Shown: positions 49,095 through 58,813 of the stretch, in pieces
Layout of the letters: each line of letters opens with the position of its first letter
Position numbering within the stretch: the first letter of the stretch is position 1
Assembly: GCF_002015115.1 (NCBI RefSeq)
Contig: NZ_MUYA01000001.1
Coordinates: 62,001-126,000, forward strand
DNA: 64,000 nt
Direction: 5' to 3'
Source: Haemophilus paracuniculus
Lineage (GTDB): Bacteria > Pseudomonadota > Gammaproteobacteria > Enterobacterales > Pasteurellaceae
Notes under the pieces: generated by a model
What the model was told of the DNA's origin: nothing
Seen by the model: the letters and a program-made list of their open reading frames with translations, nothing else
Databases searched by the model: none
Translations under genes and position numbers: made by a program

Positions 49095-50624
49095 CTATCT
49101 TAAAAAATAACGATAGGCAGGGCTATCACTCACATTTTGATAACGATAGCCTAATTTTTCCAAATGTTGATTAAACTCGGCTAAATCCTGCTCGTTTAGC
49201 ACAAATGCCGCCAAGATGTCGCCGTAATCTGCACCATGGGCACGATAGTGGAACAGGGAAATATCCCAATCCGTGAGGGTTTGCAGGAATTTGAGCAATG
49301 CCCCTTTTTGTTCGGGAAACTCGAAGCTGTAAAGTTGCTCGTTCGGCAAGCCTTGCGGACGACCGCCCACCATATAGCGAATGTGGGTTTTGGCGATGTC
49401 GTCTTCCGACAAATCCGCCACATCGTAGCCGTTTTGTTGTAACTCTTTGATAATCTCGGCTTTTTCCGCCTCGCCACCAATTCTCACCCCGACAAAAATG
49501 CAGGCTTGTTGATCGTCTGCGTGGCGGTAGTTAAATTCGGTTACAGCTCGGTTGCCTAAAATTTGGCAGAAGTTGAGGAAACTGCCCTTTTGTTCAGGAA
49601 TGGTAACGGCAAGTAGGGCTTCGTGTTTTTCGCCAATTTCGCAACGTTCCGACACATAACGCAGGGTGTGGAAATTGAGGTTTGCCCCCGACAAAATGCA
49701 GGCGAGGTTTTCCCCCTCGATTTGACGTTCCGCCACATATTTTTTCAAGCCCGCCAGCGACAACGCCCCAGACGGCTCGGCAACGGCTCGCACATTCTCG
49801 AAAATATCTTTGAGAGCGGCACAGATTTCATCGTTATCCACCAGCACTACATCATCAATATATTGATTAAGCAAGCGGAAGGTTTCATCGCCAATTCTCT
49901 TCACCGCCACGCCGTCCGCAAACAGCCCGACCCGTTCTAAATCCACGGGTTGCCCTGCTTTTAACGCATAATAAAGGCAAGCGGAATCTTTGGATTCGAC
50001 CCCAATCACTTTCACATCAGGCAACAGTTGCTTAATCAGCACCGCCACCCCAGCGGCTAAACCGCCACCGCCGACTGGCACAAACACACGGTTAAGATCG
50101 CCCCTTTGTTGCACCAATTCCATTCCGATTGTGCCTTGCCCTGCAATCACGTTCGGGTGATCGAAAGGGTGGACGAAAGTCATATTCAACTCGCTCGAAA
50201 GCTCAATCGCTTTGGCTTTCGCTTCGTCAAAATTCGCCCCAAACAGCAACACCTCGCCGCCAAAACCTCGCACCGCATCGACCTTAATTGAGGGGGTATT
50301 TTGTGGCATTACGATCAAGGCTCGTAAGCCGAGATGCTTCGCCGAAAGTGCCACCCCTTGGGCGTGGTTGCCTGCCGAAGCTGCAATCACGCCAGCGGAT
50401 TTTTGGGTGGTAGAAAGATTAGAAATCATCGCAAACGCCCCACGCAGTTTGAAACTATGCACAGGCTGGCGATCTTCACGTTTGATCCAAATCTGATTAC
50501 CCAACCGCTCGGATAGTTTTTCCATTTTCTGCAACGGGGTAACTTGGGCGAGATCGTAGATATTCGAGCTTAAAATCGCTCGCAAATAATCGGTGTTGGA
50601 TTGAGGTTGGTGTGTGTTGCTCAT
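49095..50624 (-). CDS. ilvA: Threonine ammonia-lyase, biosynthetic
   Basis: A 509-residue PLP enzyme that deaminates threonine to 2-oxobutyrate, the first step toward isoleucine. The PLP lysine is in PVHSFKLRGAFAMI; SAGNHAQGVALSA and PVGGGGLAAGVAVL are the cofactor loops. Two ACT-like regulatory domains follow (from ~residue 330 and ~425), as expected for the isoleucine-inhibited form. I start at MSNTHQPQSNTDYLRA (50624); the frame extends 13 codons upstream. Length matches E. coli IlvA (514). Confidence 0.96.
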   Translation of the reverse strand: MSNTHQPQSNTDYLRAILSSNIYDLAQVTPLQKMEKLSERLGNQIWIKREDRQPVHSFKLRGAFAMISNLSTTQKSAGVIAASAGNHAQGVALSAKHLGLRALIVMPQNTPSIKVDAVRGFGGEVLLFGANFDEAKAKAIELSSELNMTFVHPFDHPNVIAGQGTIGMELVQQRGDLNRVFVPVGGGGLAAGVAVLIKQLLPDVKVIGVESKDSACLYYALKAGQPVDLERVGLFADGVAVKRIGDETFRLLNQYIDDVVLVDNDEICAALKDIFENVRAVAEPSGALSLAGLKKYVAERQIEGENLACILSGANLNFHTLRYVSERCEIGEKHEALLAVTIPEQKGSFLNFCQILGNRAVTEFNYRHADDQQACIFVGVRIGGEAEKAEIIKELQQNGYDVADLSEDDIAKTHIRYMVGGRPQGLPNEQLYSFEFPEQKGALLKFLQTLTDWDISLFHYRAHGADYGDILAAFVLNEQDLAEFNQHLEKLGYRYQNVSDSPAYRYFLR

Positions 50625-50676
50625 TGTGATGTTAAGAATGTTGGAAATTTTAAAAAATCGCACCGCTTGTATTGCC

Positions 50677-50793
50677 TTTGCCCCCTACCCCCTGCTTTGC
50701 AGGGTACTTCCCCCGTAAACGGGGGAAGATCAAACTAATCTACCCCCGCTTGCGGGGGAAGTGGTTAAGCGAAGCGAAACCGAAGGGGGCAAC
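50677..50793 (-). repeat. Dispersed element R2, copy 2 (inverted)
   Basis: Reverse complement of 5849-5977 with changed loops and stems: GGGTACTTCCCCCGTAAACG with its partner arm, and TACCCCCGCTTGCGGGGG. It lies between slyD and ilvA. Confidence 0.85.
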
Positions 50794-50801
50794 ACTAAAA
50801 A

Positions 50802-51389
50802 TTAGTGCTTACAACCACACCCACCGTGTCCGTGTGAATGATCGTGGTCGTGATGATGATGTCCACCACCGCAGCAGCCGTGGCTTTCTTCATCGCTGTC
50901 GTGTCCGCCGCAACCGCAGCCGCCTTCTTGGTGGATATGACCGTGGGCGATTTCTTCGAGGGTCGCTTCACGCACGCCTACCACTTCTACGCTGAATAGC
51001 AATTCTTGACCTGCGAGCATATGGTTGCCGTCCACCACCACTTCATCGCCGTCCACTTCGGTGATCACCACTGGCAAAGGGCCTAAATCCGTGTCAGCGA
51101 TAAAACGCATACCCACTTCTAATTCGTCCACGCCCATAAACACCTCTTTTGGCACACGTTGCACCATATTTTCGTTATATTCGCCGTAGGCTTCTTCGGG
51201 CTTCACACGCACTTCAAAAGTGTCGCCCACCGCTTTGCCTTCGAGGGCATTTTCTAAGCCGATCACAAGGTTGTTATGACCGTGCAAGTATTCAAGCGGT
51301 TGGTTGGTTGGGGCTTCATCGACTAATACGTTGTCTTGGGTGCGTACTTGGTAAGCAATGCTTGGTACGGTATTTTTTGCGATTTTCAT
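50802..51389 (-). CDS. slyD: FKBP-type peptidyl-prolyl isomerase SlyD
   Basis: A 195-residue chaperone and prolyl isomerase. FKBP domain at both ends of an inserted IF chaperone flap (PLEYLHGHNNLVIGLENALEG, then PEEAYGEYNENMVQRVP). The C-terminal ~50 residues are a metal-binding tail of His, Cys and Gly (GGCGCGGHDSDEE, CCGGGHHHHDHDH, GGCGCKH), used for nickel storage and delivery to hydrogenase or urease in other bacteria. Single gene. Confidence 0.96.
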   Translation of the reverse strand: MKIAKNTVPSIAYQVRTQDNVLVDEAPTNQPLEYLHGHNNLVIGLENALEGKAVGDTFEVRVKPEEAYGEYNENMVQRVPKEVFMGVDELEVGMRFIADTDLGPLPVVITEVDGDEVVVDGNHMLAGQELLFSVEVVGVREATLEEIAHGHIHQEGGCGCGGHDSDEESHGCCGGGHHHHDHDHSHGHGGCGCKH

Positions 51390-51492
51390 TTGAGATCCTT
51401 ATTTTGAAAAAAATTGCCCTGCATTGTAGCGACTTGTGGCAGATTTGCAAATTTTAGCGAGAAAATAACCGCTTGCACCGCCGATTTTGCTA

Positions 51493-51537
51493 TTTGTGAG
51501 CCAGCTCACAGTTTTTTCCGCCAGATTTGCGTATAGT
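51493..51537 (+). promoter_or_regulatory. CRP site at class II position and promoter of afuA
   Basis: TTTGTGAGCCAGCTCACAG holds a perfect TGTGA-N6-TCACA (51495-51510), centre 51502.5. The -10 box TATAGT (51532-51537) predicts a start near 51544, placing the site at about -41.5, the class II CRP position. No Fur-box-like sequence was seen. Confidence 0.75.
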
Positions 51538-51570
51538 TTGCCCACTTTTTCATTATAAAAGGACGACAAA

Positions 51571-52611
51571 ATGAAACTTAACAAAAACAAACTCGCTTTA
51601 ACCCTTTCCGCCCTATTATTTGGGGCAACCTTAACCCAAACCGTCAACGCAGAGGGGCGTTTGGTGGTGTATTGTAGTGCGACCAACCAATTCTGCGAGC
51701 AAGAAACGCAGGCGTTCGGCAAGAAATATGATGTGAAAGTATCCTTTATCCGCAACGGTTCAGGCAGCACCCTCGCCAAAGTGGAAGCGGAAAAAAACAA
51801 TCCGCAAGCGGATGTTTGGTATGGCGGCACGCTCGATCCACAATCCCAAGCAGGCGAAATGGGCTTATTGGAAGCCTACCAATCGCCAAATCTCTCGCAA
51901 ATCGTGGAAAAATTCCGTGATCCCGCCAAGTTGAAAGGCAATTACAGCTCGGCGATTTATATGGGGATTTTGGGCTACGGCGTGAATATGGAACGCTTGA
52001 AAAAACTCGGCATCGAGAAAGTGCCAACCTCGTGGGCAGATCTGCTCGATCCTCGCTTAAAAGGCGAAATTCAGATCGCCGATCCGCAAAGTTCTGGCAC
52101 GGCTTACACGGCGATTGCCACTTTCGTGCAACTTTGGGGCGAAGAAAAAGCCTTTGATTACTTCAAAAAATTGCACCAAAACGTGTCGCAATACACCAAA
52201 TCGGGCATTGCCCCGTCTCGCAATGCGGCACGTGGCGAAACCGCAATCGGCATAGGTTTCTTACACGATTACGCCGTTGAGAAGAAAAACGGCGCGCCCC
52301 TCGAAATGGTTGTGCCAAGTGAGGGAACGGGCTACGAATTGGGTGGCGTGAGCATTTTGAAAGGGGCGAGAAACCTTGATAATGCGAAGCTGTTCGTGGA
52401 TTGGGCGTTGTCCAAAGAAGCCCAAGAACTTTCGTGGCAAAAAGGCGAGGCATTCCAAGTTCTGACCAACACCACCGCCGAGCCATCGCCTTATTCCCTC
52501 AATCCGAAAGATCTCAAATTGATCGACTACGATTTCGCCAAATATGGTTCAAGCGATGAACGCAAACGCTTGATTGAAAAATGGGTGGCGGAAGTGAAAT
52601 TGGCGAAATAG
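51571..52611 (+). CDS. afuA: ABC transporter periplasmic binding protein AfuA
   Basis: A 346-residue secreted protein. Signal peptide LALTLSALLFGATLTQTVNA, cut before EGRLVVYC. The mature part is a class-D periplasmic binding fold: VVYCSATNQFCEQETQAFGKK, NPQADVWYGGTLDPQSQAG and GIAPSRNAARGETAIGIGF. Called ferric-binding by homology in A. pleuropneumoniae, but AfuA was later shown to bind sugar phosphates; the CRP site here fits the latter. An EamA gene remnant separates it from afuB and afuC. Confidence 0.88.
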   Translation: MKLNKNKLALTLSALLFGATLTQTVNAEGRLVVYCSATNQFCEQETQAFGKKYDVKVSFIRNGSGSTLAKVEAEKNNPQADVWYGGTLDPQSQAGEMGLLEAYQSPNLSQIVEKFRDPAKLKGNYSSAIYMGILGYGVNMERLKKLGIEKVPTSWADLLDPRLKGEIQIADPQSSGTAYTAIATFVQLWGEEKAFDYFKKLHQNVSQYTKSGIAPSRNAARGETAIGIGFLHDYAVEKKNGAPLEMVVPSEGTGYELGGVSILKGARNLDNAKLFVDWALSKEAQELSWQKGEAFQVLTNTTAEPSPYSLNPKDLKLIDYDFAKYGSSDERKRLIEKWVAEVKLAK

Positions 52612-52675
52612 TGTGATTAAAAAACGAGCCTGCCGAATTTGGTTTAGGCTCGTTGGGTTACTTTTGTGATGTCAA

Positions 52676-53563
52676 ATGAACCACGAGTATGCGACAAGGC
52701 TTTGCTATGTATTATTGATGGGCTTGGGATTTCCCATTATGCGGTTGATGAGCCTCAATTTTGAAACCCTTAATAATAATGCCGTGAGATTTTTATCTGG
52801 CGGTTTACTCTTTTGCTTGATTTGCTTATTCAAATATCGAACGGATCTTAAAAAAATCATTGCCGAACCTAAACTGATTTGGGGCTTACTCGCCCTCGCC
52901 CTTTTTATGACGGCAAATATGTATTTTTTCATCGCAGGATTGAAATACACCTCTGCTCTTTCAGGTAGTATTTTCAGCGTATTAGCGATGCCGTTATCCA
53001 TTATAATGGCGGCGATCTTTTTCTAAGACGAAAGAGCCAAAGCCAAGCAAAAGCATTTCTACATCGGCAGTTTATTCGCGATCGTGGGTTCGTTAATTTT
53101 CGTGATCAATGGAAACCAAGCCACTAGCGAAAGCCATTTTTTGTTAGGGGCATTATTTTTGACGATTGCGATCTTGGTTCAGTCGATTCAAAATCTTATC
53201 GTAAAACAGGTTGCCAAAAAGCTGCACACCCTTGTGATTAGTGCATCCACCGCCACCTTATCGGGCTTTTGCTATTTAGGTTTAGCGAGCTATACGGGGC
53301 AACTGGCTCAATTACAAAACGTCAGCACCAGCCTGCTGCTCGCCCTCAGTTTAGCGGGAATTTACGGAATGCTGACGGGAATGTTAATGGCGTTTTATAT
53401 CGTGCAAAAGCAAGGGGTAGTGGTGTTCAATGTCGTTCAACTTCTTGTGCCATTATCTACGGCGTTGGTCGGTTATTTTACCCTAGGCGAAACCCTTACC
53501 TTATATCAAGGCATTGGTGCTTTGGTGGTTGTACTGGGCTGTATTTTATCTTTGAAAAAATAA
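52676..53563 (+). pseudogene. EamA/DMT family permease with an in-frame stop
   Basis: About 295 codons of a ten-helix drug/metabolite exporter: two EamA halves (residues ~5-135 and ~155-290), ending GIGALVVVLGCILSLKK. After IIMAAIFF (residue 116) a TAA at 53024-53026 interrupts, and the same frame continues DERAKAKQKHFYIG. A single base change would remove the stop. The gene sits inside the afu operon, between afuA and afuB, where it does not normally belong. Recent decay or a sequencing error. Confidence 0.85.
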
Positions 53564-53613
53564 TACGAAATTTTGAATTATCTAACCGCTTGTCAGCTGT
53601 TTAAAGAGGTCTT

Positions 53614-55644
53614 ATGCCAACATCATTTTTTGCCCGTCCGCTGTTTTGGGTGGGGCTTGCTATTTTGGGATTTGTGGGGTTGCCCTCACAAGCCCTTGAT
53701 TATGGATTGTTTGAATCCACGCGTGCTGAAATTTTGTCCGCAATGGGCTGGGCGAATTTCGGGCTGGCGTGGACGTGGTTTTTACCGCTGATTTTTTTCC
53801 TCATTCCGAAAGGAAAATCGCAGGATAAGCTCGATTTAATCGGGGTGGCGGTGCTGTTCCTTTATCTGTTTGTGTCGGCGATTATCGCCAAAGTGAGCTT
53901 TGGTTATGCGGTGTTGCCGTTGATTATCGCCCTGATTGCGGTTGCCACCAACGCCCTCGCCAATCTCAAAGTAATGCAGGGGGATCGCTTTGTGATCGCC
54001 AGCCTAATCTGCATTATTTTGCTGATTTTCTTTTTTATCGTTTATCCGACCCTCGCGATTTTTATTTCGATGTTCTACAACGGCAGCGAATTTGTGCCGA
54101 GCCAAGTGCTGAACATTGTGCAGCAGCCTTATGTTCGCCGTGTGGTGGGGAACTCGCTGGCGGTGGCGGGGACGGTGGGGGTGCTTTCCACCCTGTTCGG
54201 CTTGGCGTTCGCCCTCTACACCACTCGCATTGCGAAACGCACCGCTTTCATCGGCAAAATTTTCTCGATTTTACCGATTGTAACCCCGCCCTTTGTAGTG
54301 GGCTTGGGGGTAACGCTGATGCTCGGGCGTTCGGGCTATGTTACGGGCTTTTTGGTCGATTATTTAGGGTTCAGCAGTAACTGGCTCTATGGCTTCACGG
54401 GGATTGTGATCGCCCACACCCTCGCCCTCACGCCAATGTCCTTTATGATTTTAGAGGGGGCGTTGAAGTCGATTCATCCGTCCGTTGAGGAAGCGGCTTA
54501 TACGCTGCGATCTAACCGCTATCAAGCCTTTTGGCACATTATTTTCCCGTTGCTCAAACCTGCCTTGGCGAACTCGTTTTTGGTGGTGGTGATTCAATCC
54601 CTCGCCGACTTCTCAACCCCGTTGGTGCTGGGCGGTAGCTTTGACGTGATTGCGACCCAAATCTATTTCTACATCGCAGGCTCGCAACTGGATTATGCCT
54701 CGGCAAGCACCCTTGGCACGATTTTGCTCGTCTTTTCACTCGCCATTTTTGTGGTGCAATATCTCTGGATCGGCAACCGTTCCTACGTTACCGTTTCGGG
54801 CAAATCCTACCGTGGCGATGTGCAAGAGCTACCAAGCGGTATGAAATCGGCAATTATTTGCACCTTGGCGTTTTGGGTGTTGTTTAACGTGGTGCTTTAC
54901 GGCAGTATTTTCTACGGCAGTTTCACGGTAAACTGGGGGGTGGATTACACCCTCACCCTCGATAATTACAAAACCCTATTCGGGCAAGGATTTAGCGATG
55001 GGGCGTGGCCTTCACTGATTCAAACAGTGATTTTCGCCGCTTCCGCTGCCCCGATCACCGCCTTGTTTGGGTTGTTGATCGCCTATGTAACGGTTCGCCG
55101 TCAATTTAAGGGCAAGAAAACCCTCGAATTTTTGACCCTGCTCTGCTTCGCCGTACCTGGCACGGTGGCGGGCGTGTCTTACATTCTCGCCTTTAACAAC
55201 GCCCCGATTTATCTGACGGGAACGGGGATCATCATCGTGCTATCAATGGTAATGCGGAATATGCCCGTGGGAATGCGTGCCGCGATTGCAGGCTTGGGGC
55301 AGTTGGATAAATCCCTCGATGAAGCCTCGCTCTCGCTCAAATCGGGATCGTTCAAAACCATTCTATTTATCGTGTTGCCATTGCTCAAACCTGCGTTATT
55401 ATCCGCCCTCGTAACCAGCTTTGTGCGAGCGATGACCACCGTGAGTGCGATTGTGTTCCTCGTTACCGCCGACACGCGTGTAGCGACCTCTTACATTCTC
55501 AACCGTGTCGAAGACGGCGAATATGGGGTGGCGATTGCCTACGGCTCGATTTTGATCGTGGTAATGATGGCAATTATTTTCTTGTTTGACTGGATTGTGG
55601 GCGATAGCCGTGTGGCTCGCTCAAAAGCGAAAAAAATGAATTAA
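53614..55644 (+). CDS. afuB: ABC transporter permease AfuB (fused double permease)
   Basis: A 676-residue protein with about 14-16 membrane helices, two binding-protein-dependent permease domains in one chain. Each carries the EAA loop that docks the ATPase: SVEEAAYTLRSNRYQAFWHI (first half) and SLDEASLSLKSGSFKTILFI (second half). The N-terminal ~150 residues form an extra hydrophobic block. RBS AGAGG precedes the ATG. afuC follows after 9 bp. Confidence 0.92.
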   Translation: MPTSFFARPLFWVGLAILGFVGLPSQALDYGLFESTRAEILSAMGWANFGLAWTWFLPLIFFLIPKGKSQDKLDLIGVAVLFLYLFVSAIIAKVSFGYAVLPLIIALIAVATNALANLKVMQGDRFVIASLICIILLIFFFIVYPTLAIFISMFYNGSEFVPSQVLNIVQQPYVRRVVGNSLAVAGTVGVLSTLFGLAFALYTTRIAKRTAFIGKIFSILPIVTPPFVVGLGVTLMLGRSGYVTGFLVDYLGFSSNWLYGFTGIVIAHTLALTPMSFMILEGALKSIHPSVEEAAYTLRSNRYQAFWHIIFPLLKPALANSFLVVVIQSLADFSTPLVLGGSFDVIATQIYFYIAGSQLDYASASTLGTILLVFSLAIFVVQYLWIGNRSYVTVSGKSYRGDVQELPSGMKSAIICTLAFWVLFNVVLYGSIFYGSFTVNWGVDYTLTLDNYKTLFGQGFSDGAWPSLIQTVIFAASAAPITALFGLLIAYVTVRRQFKGKKTLEFLTLLCFAVPGTVAGVSYILAFNNAPIYLTGTGIIIVLSMVMRNMPVGMRAAIAGLGQLDKSLDEASLSLKSGSFKTILFIVLPLLKPALLSALVTSFVRAMTTVSAIVFLVTADTRVATSYILNRVEDGEYGVAIAYGSILIVVMMAIIFLFDWIVGDSRVARSKAKKMN

Positions 55645-55653
55645 GGATAAAAA

Positions 55654-56703
55654 ATGAACAATAACAACGATTTTTTAGTGCTGAAAAATGTAACCAAATC
55701 CTTCGGCAAAGCGACCGTGATTGATAACCTCAATCTCACCATCAAAAAAGGCTCAATGGTTACGCTACTCGGGCCTTCGGGCTGTGGCAAAACCACCGTG
55801 CTACGTTTGGTGGCAGGATTGGAAAACCCGACAAGCGGTCAGATTTTAATTGACGGCGAAGATGTTACCCACAATTCCATTCAGCAACGGGACATTTGCA
55901 TTGTGTTTCAATCCTACGCTCTGTTTCCGCATATGTCGATTGGCGACAACGTGGGCTACGGCTTGAAAATGCAAGGCGTGCCAAAAGCGGAACGCCAGCA
56001 ACGGGTCAAAGAAGCGTTGGAATTGGTGGATTTGGCGGGCTTTGAAGATCGCTTTGTCGATCAAATTTCAGGCGGTCAGCAACAGCGTGTCGCCCTCGCC
56101 CGAGCCTTGATTTTAAAGCCGAAAGTGCTGTTATTCGATGAACCATTGAGCAACCTCGACGCCAATCTTCGCCGCTCAATGCGTGAAAAAATCCGTGAGC
56201 TACAACAACGGCTCAATATCACCTCCCTCTACGTTACCCACGACCAAACCGAAGCCTTTGCGGTGTCGGACGAAGTGATCGTAATGGATAAGGGCGTTAT
56301 CAAACAAAAAGACACAGCGAAAAATCTCTATCTGCAACCGAACTCGCTCTTTTTGGCGAACTTTATGGGCGAATCGACCATTTTGCCCGCCCAAAAACAG
56401 GGGGATCAAATCCAACTCGGCGAATTTCATTTCAACCTGCCGAACAGCGATAAATTCGGTGTCGCAGACGGCGAATGCTTAGTCGGCATCCGCCCCGAAG
56501 CCGTCCGCCTCGCCCAACAAGGCTCACCCGCCCAACGAGCCACAATCAAAAGTGCCGTCTATATGGGGGCTTACTGGGAAATCGTCGCCCTCTGGCAAGG
56601 CAAGGAAATTCTCATCAACCTCAACCCAATGGATTACGATGAAACCCAAACCGAGCATTTCATCGAACTACAACAAAAAGGGGTGTTTTTGTTGAATCCA
56701 TAA
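55654..56703 (+). CDS. afuC: ABC transporter ATP-binding protein AfuC
   Basis: A 349-residue ATPase of the importer. Walker [16 protein letters not shown] (residues ~35-49), Q-loop [11 protein letters not shown], signature [16 protein letters not shown], Walker [17 protein letters not shown], and the switch His in [16 protein letters not shown]-terminal TOBE-like domain ([15 protein letters not shown]) is present, as in MalK/PotA-type ATPases. Its recognition P-loop region is encoded through an uptake signal (TSGQI). Confidence 0.94.
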   Translation: MNNNNDFLVLKNVTKSFGKATVIDNLNLTIKKGSMVTLLGPSGCGKTTVLRLVAGLENPTSGQILIDGEDVTHNSIQQRDICIVFQSYALFPHMSIGDNVGYGLKMQGVPKAERQQRVKEALELVDLAGFEDRFVDQISGGQQQRVALARALILKPKVLLFDEPLSNLDANLRRSMREKIRELQQRLNITSLYVTHDQTEAFAVSDEVIVMDKGVIKQKDTAKNLYLQPNSLFLANFMGESTILPAQKQGDQIQLGEFHFNLPNSDKFGVADGECLVGIRPEAVRLAQQGSPAQRATIKSAVYMGAYWEIVALWQGKEILINLNPMDYDETQTEHFIELQQKGVFLLNP

Positions 56704-56706
56704 AAT

Positions 56707-56736
56707 AAGGGTCGCCATTGCGACCCTTAAATTTTT
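56707..56736 (+). terminator. Intrinsic terminator after afuC
   Basis: AAGGGTCG-CCATTG-CGACCCTT followed by AAATTTTT. Confidence 0.8.
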
Positions 56737-56754
56737 CAAAAATCCTACCGCTTG

Positions 56755-56919
56755 TTAGTCGGTAATATCAGGCGTTACCGCATCAACCACATCGACCGCT
56801 GTTCCCACCGCTGTGCCGACTGCCGAAGCCGCCGCCCCAACTACAGTCGTTACCAAACAGCCCGATAAGGTGGAACAAATCGCAAATAACGCCACGAGTT
56901 TCATCAATATTTTCATCAT
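56755..56919 (-). CDS. Small lipoprotein (GCLVTTVVGAAAS type)
   Basis: A 54-residue lipoprotein with signal peptide and lipobox LSGC, followed by LVTTVVGAAASAVGTAV and ending DAVTPDITD. Similar short lipoproteins occur across Pasteurellaceae (the NCBI family I recall is NF038104); function unknown. I start at the MMKILMK ATG at 56919, where GAGGAAAG is the RBS; the frame extends 12 codons further. Confidence 0.75.
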   Translation of the reverse strand: MMKILMKLVALFAICSTLSGCLVTTVVGAAASAVGTAVGTAVDVVDAVTPDITD

Positions 56920-56938
56920 TCTTTCCTCAAAATTTCGT

Positions 56939-56973
56939 AAAAAAATGCCGTTCAAATAGGAACGGCATTTTAG
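56939..56973 (-). terminator. Intrinsic terminator after the SIMPL-domain gene
   Basis: Minus strand AAAATGCCGTT-CCTATTTG-AACGGCATTTTTTT. It also lies just ahead of the small lipoprotein gene. Confidence 0.85.
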
Positions 56974-57039
56974 CGTAAATTGTACTTAAATCAGATTATT
57001 TTTCTGATGAAAGACACAGGAAACATAAAATGATGTAAT

Positions 57040-57750
57040 CTACTGCTCAATCTCAATCGTGCCAGAAGCTCGGGCAGAAATGGTCGCTTTGCCACTTTCC
57101 ATTGGCATTGCACTATCCTCAGCCATCTCAGATTTTGCCATATAGGCGATTGGGCGGGCGAAATTCTGCTCGCCGTTTGGGGTTTCCAAATTCACATTGC
57201 CTAAGCGATAACCTTTGGCATTTAAGCCTTTGCGGATCACTTCCGCCTTGCGTTGGAATTGCTTGATCGCTTCAAGGGTCATCTCATCTTCCAAGGCTGC
57301 CATTTTTTCAGGGGACACGCTGAACGAAATATCGCTAATCGCCACATTCTCGCCCAAATTTTCTAGCACTTTGGCGATTGCCTCAAAATCTTTGCCTTTG
57401 AGGAAAATCCGCCCCTCTGCCACCCAGCCTTCCACTTTATTTTTGGCGTTGTAGTTGGCGTAGTTGGTTACGCCGTCCGCTTGAATTTCAATGCTCGGCT
57501 GTTTTTTCGCTTCTTCCAGCACTTTGTTGAGGGAACTGGACACCGCCTGACGCAACTCTGGCAAGGATTTGCCTGTTTTTCGGCTGAAAACCACCGCTTG
57601 CATTAAATCGTTATCCACCGTGCGGTTGATTTCCGTTGCAAAGGAAAAAGTTGAGCCGTTGCTTTTGGTGGCGGGGGCGTTGCTTTCGGCGGTCGCTACT
57701 AATGAAGCGAATGCAAGGGGTAGGATTGCGAGATATTTTTTGAATTTCAT
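57040..57750 (-). CDS. SIMPL-domain (DUF541, YggE-like) periplasmic protein
   Basis: A ~236-residue exported protein. Signal peptide MKFKKYLAILPLAFASLVATA with cleavage near AES. The rest is a SIMPL/DUF541 domain: TFSFATEINRTVDNDLMQAV at its start, VSPEKMAALEDEMTLEAIK in the middle, and ATISARASGTIEIEQ as the final strands. E. coli YggE is linked to oxidative-stress defence; the mechanism is unknown. I start at MKFKKYL (57750) since the upstream 11 codons would spoil the signal peptide. Confidence 0.82.
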   Translation of the reverse strand: MKFKKYLAILPLAFASLVATAESNAPATKSNGSTFSFATEINRTVDNDLMQAVVFSRKTGKSLPELRQAVSSSLNKVLEEAKKQPSIEIQADGVTNYANYNAKNKVEGWVAEGRIFLKGKDFEAIAKVLENLGENVAISDISFSVSPEKMAALEDEMTLEAIKQFQRKAEVIRKGLNAKGYRLGNVNLETPNGEQNFARPIAYMAKSEMAEDSAMPMESGKATISARASGTIEIEQ

Positions 57751-57789
57751 TTTGAGATTATCCTTAATTTTAGATATAGCCAATAATCT

Positions 57790-57949
57790 AACCCTCTACC
57801 GTTTACGGGAGAGGGACAGATTTTTCTTCGTTGAGAAGAAAAATCAGGGAGAGGGCAAAATTTACAAAAATCTAACCGCTTGTAGCCCTCTCTCTGCTTG
57901 AAATACTGAACGTATTTCAAGCGGTCTCTCTCCCACGAGTGGGAGAGAG
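57790..57949 (+). repeat. Dispersed element R3, copy 2 (modules b then a)
   Basis: Module b (57790-57855): CCCTCTACC, CGGGAGAGGGACA, stem GATTTTTCTTC-GTTGA-GAAGAAAAATC, GGGAGAGGG. Module a (57886-57949): CTCTCTCT, stem GCTTGAAATAC-TGAAC-GTATTTCAAGC, TCTCTCTCCC. Compared with 17411-17562 the modules are in reverse order and the stems differ on both arms. An uptake core separates the modules. Confidence 0.8.
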
Positions 57950-57987
57950 TGTTTAATATAAAAAGTCCAACAATAGAGACGTTAAAT

Positions 57988-58719
57988 TTAATCCACCGCT
58001 ATGACCTCAACTAAATCCATTTGTTCAAAATGGATTTTCCAACGCACATTCACCCCTGCGAGGCTCATTCCGTAAATGCGGTTTGACGGTTTGCCCTGTT
58101 GGTAGGCAGGGCGGGGATCTTGGGCGATCACGTCCGTGATAAAGGTGATCGGGTCGGCAATCCCAAATTTGGCAAAATTTCGGCAGGATCGCACCGCTTG
58201 CAGGGCGTTTTCGCTGAATTGCACCCGTAATTTCGCTTGTGGTTTGTGTTGGGCGAAACCCGATTTGGCGTTGGGTTCGCTGTCGGCGTAGGCGAGGTAG
58301 GGTTTGATGTCGAAAATCGGCGTGCCGTTCACTAAATCGACACTACCCAATTTCAGCCACACTTCGCCCTGACGAATTTCGATTCCCTCTAACGCCACTT
58401 TGGATAGTCCGAGCGGATTGGGGCGGTGGGTGGCACGGCTGGCGAATACGCCGACACGCTCATTCCCCCCCAAACGCGGCGGTCGCACGGTGGCGTGCCA
58501 TTCTCGTTCGGGGATTTGGTGGAACTGAAAAATCAACCACAAATGGCTAAATTGTTCCAGCCCTCGCACTGCATCAGGGCTGTTGTAGGGCGGCAACAAA
58601 CGCAACATTCCCTTGCCCTCTCGCACTAAATCGGGCTGGCGAGGCACGGAAAATTTTTCATCGTAGGGGCTGTGCAAAATCCCAATCGGATTCAAGCAAA
58701 GTGGTGTGATCTCTGGCAT
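57988..58719 (-). CDS. trmO: tRNA (adenine(37)-N6)-methyltransferase TrmO
   Basis: A 243-residue YaeB/TsaA-family enzyme that methylates t6A37 to m6t6A37 in threonine tRNA. N-terminal [21 protein letters not shown], then LRLLPPYN, the SAM-pocket [20 protein letters not shown] (residues ~92-111) and [21 protein letters not shown]. Length matches E. coli TrmO (235). Single gene on the minus strand. Confidence 0.93.
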   Translation of the reverse strand: MPEITPLCLNPIGILHSPYDEKFSVPRQPDLVREGKGMLRLLPPYNSPDAVRGLEQFSHLWLIFQFHQIPEREWHATVRPPRLGGNERVGVFASRATHRPNPLGLSKVALEGIEIRQGEVWLKLGSVDLVNGTPIFDIKPYLAYADSEPNAKSGFAQHKPQAKLRVQFSENALQAVRSCRNFAKFGIADPITFITDVIAQDPRPAYQQGKPSNRIYGMSLAGVNVRWKIHFEQMDLVEVIAVD

Positions 58720-58813
58720 AAAAATCGCTTTTTGTGAGAAAAATCAAAATATAGTCGGGCATTTTGTAATAAACTACGCCATTTTCAAAGACTCTGCTTC
58801 AATTTTTTTGTTT

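Noticed and set aside
50802..50960. Low-complexity GC/His-rich tract that could be a repeat region
   Set aside because: It encodes the normal metal-binding tail of SlyD in frame.
52618..52655. Inverted repeat after afuA (ACGAGCCT / AGGCTCGT)
   Set aside because: It has a long loop and no T tract, so I do not call it a terminator; it may still be a processing hairpin.
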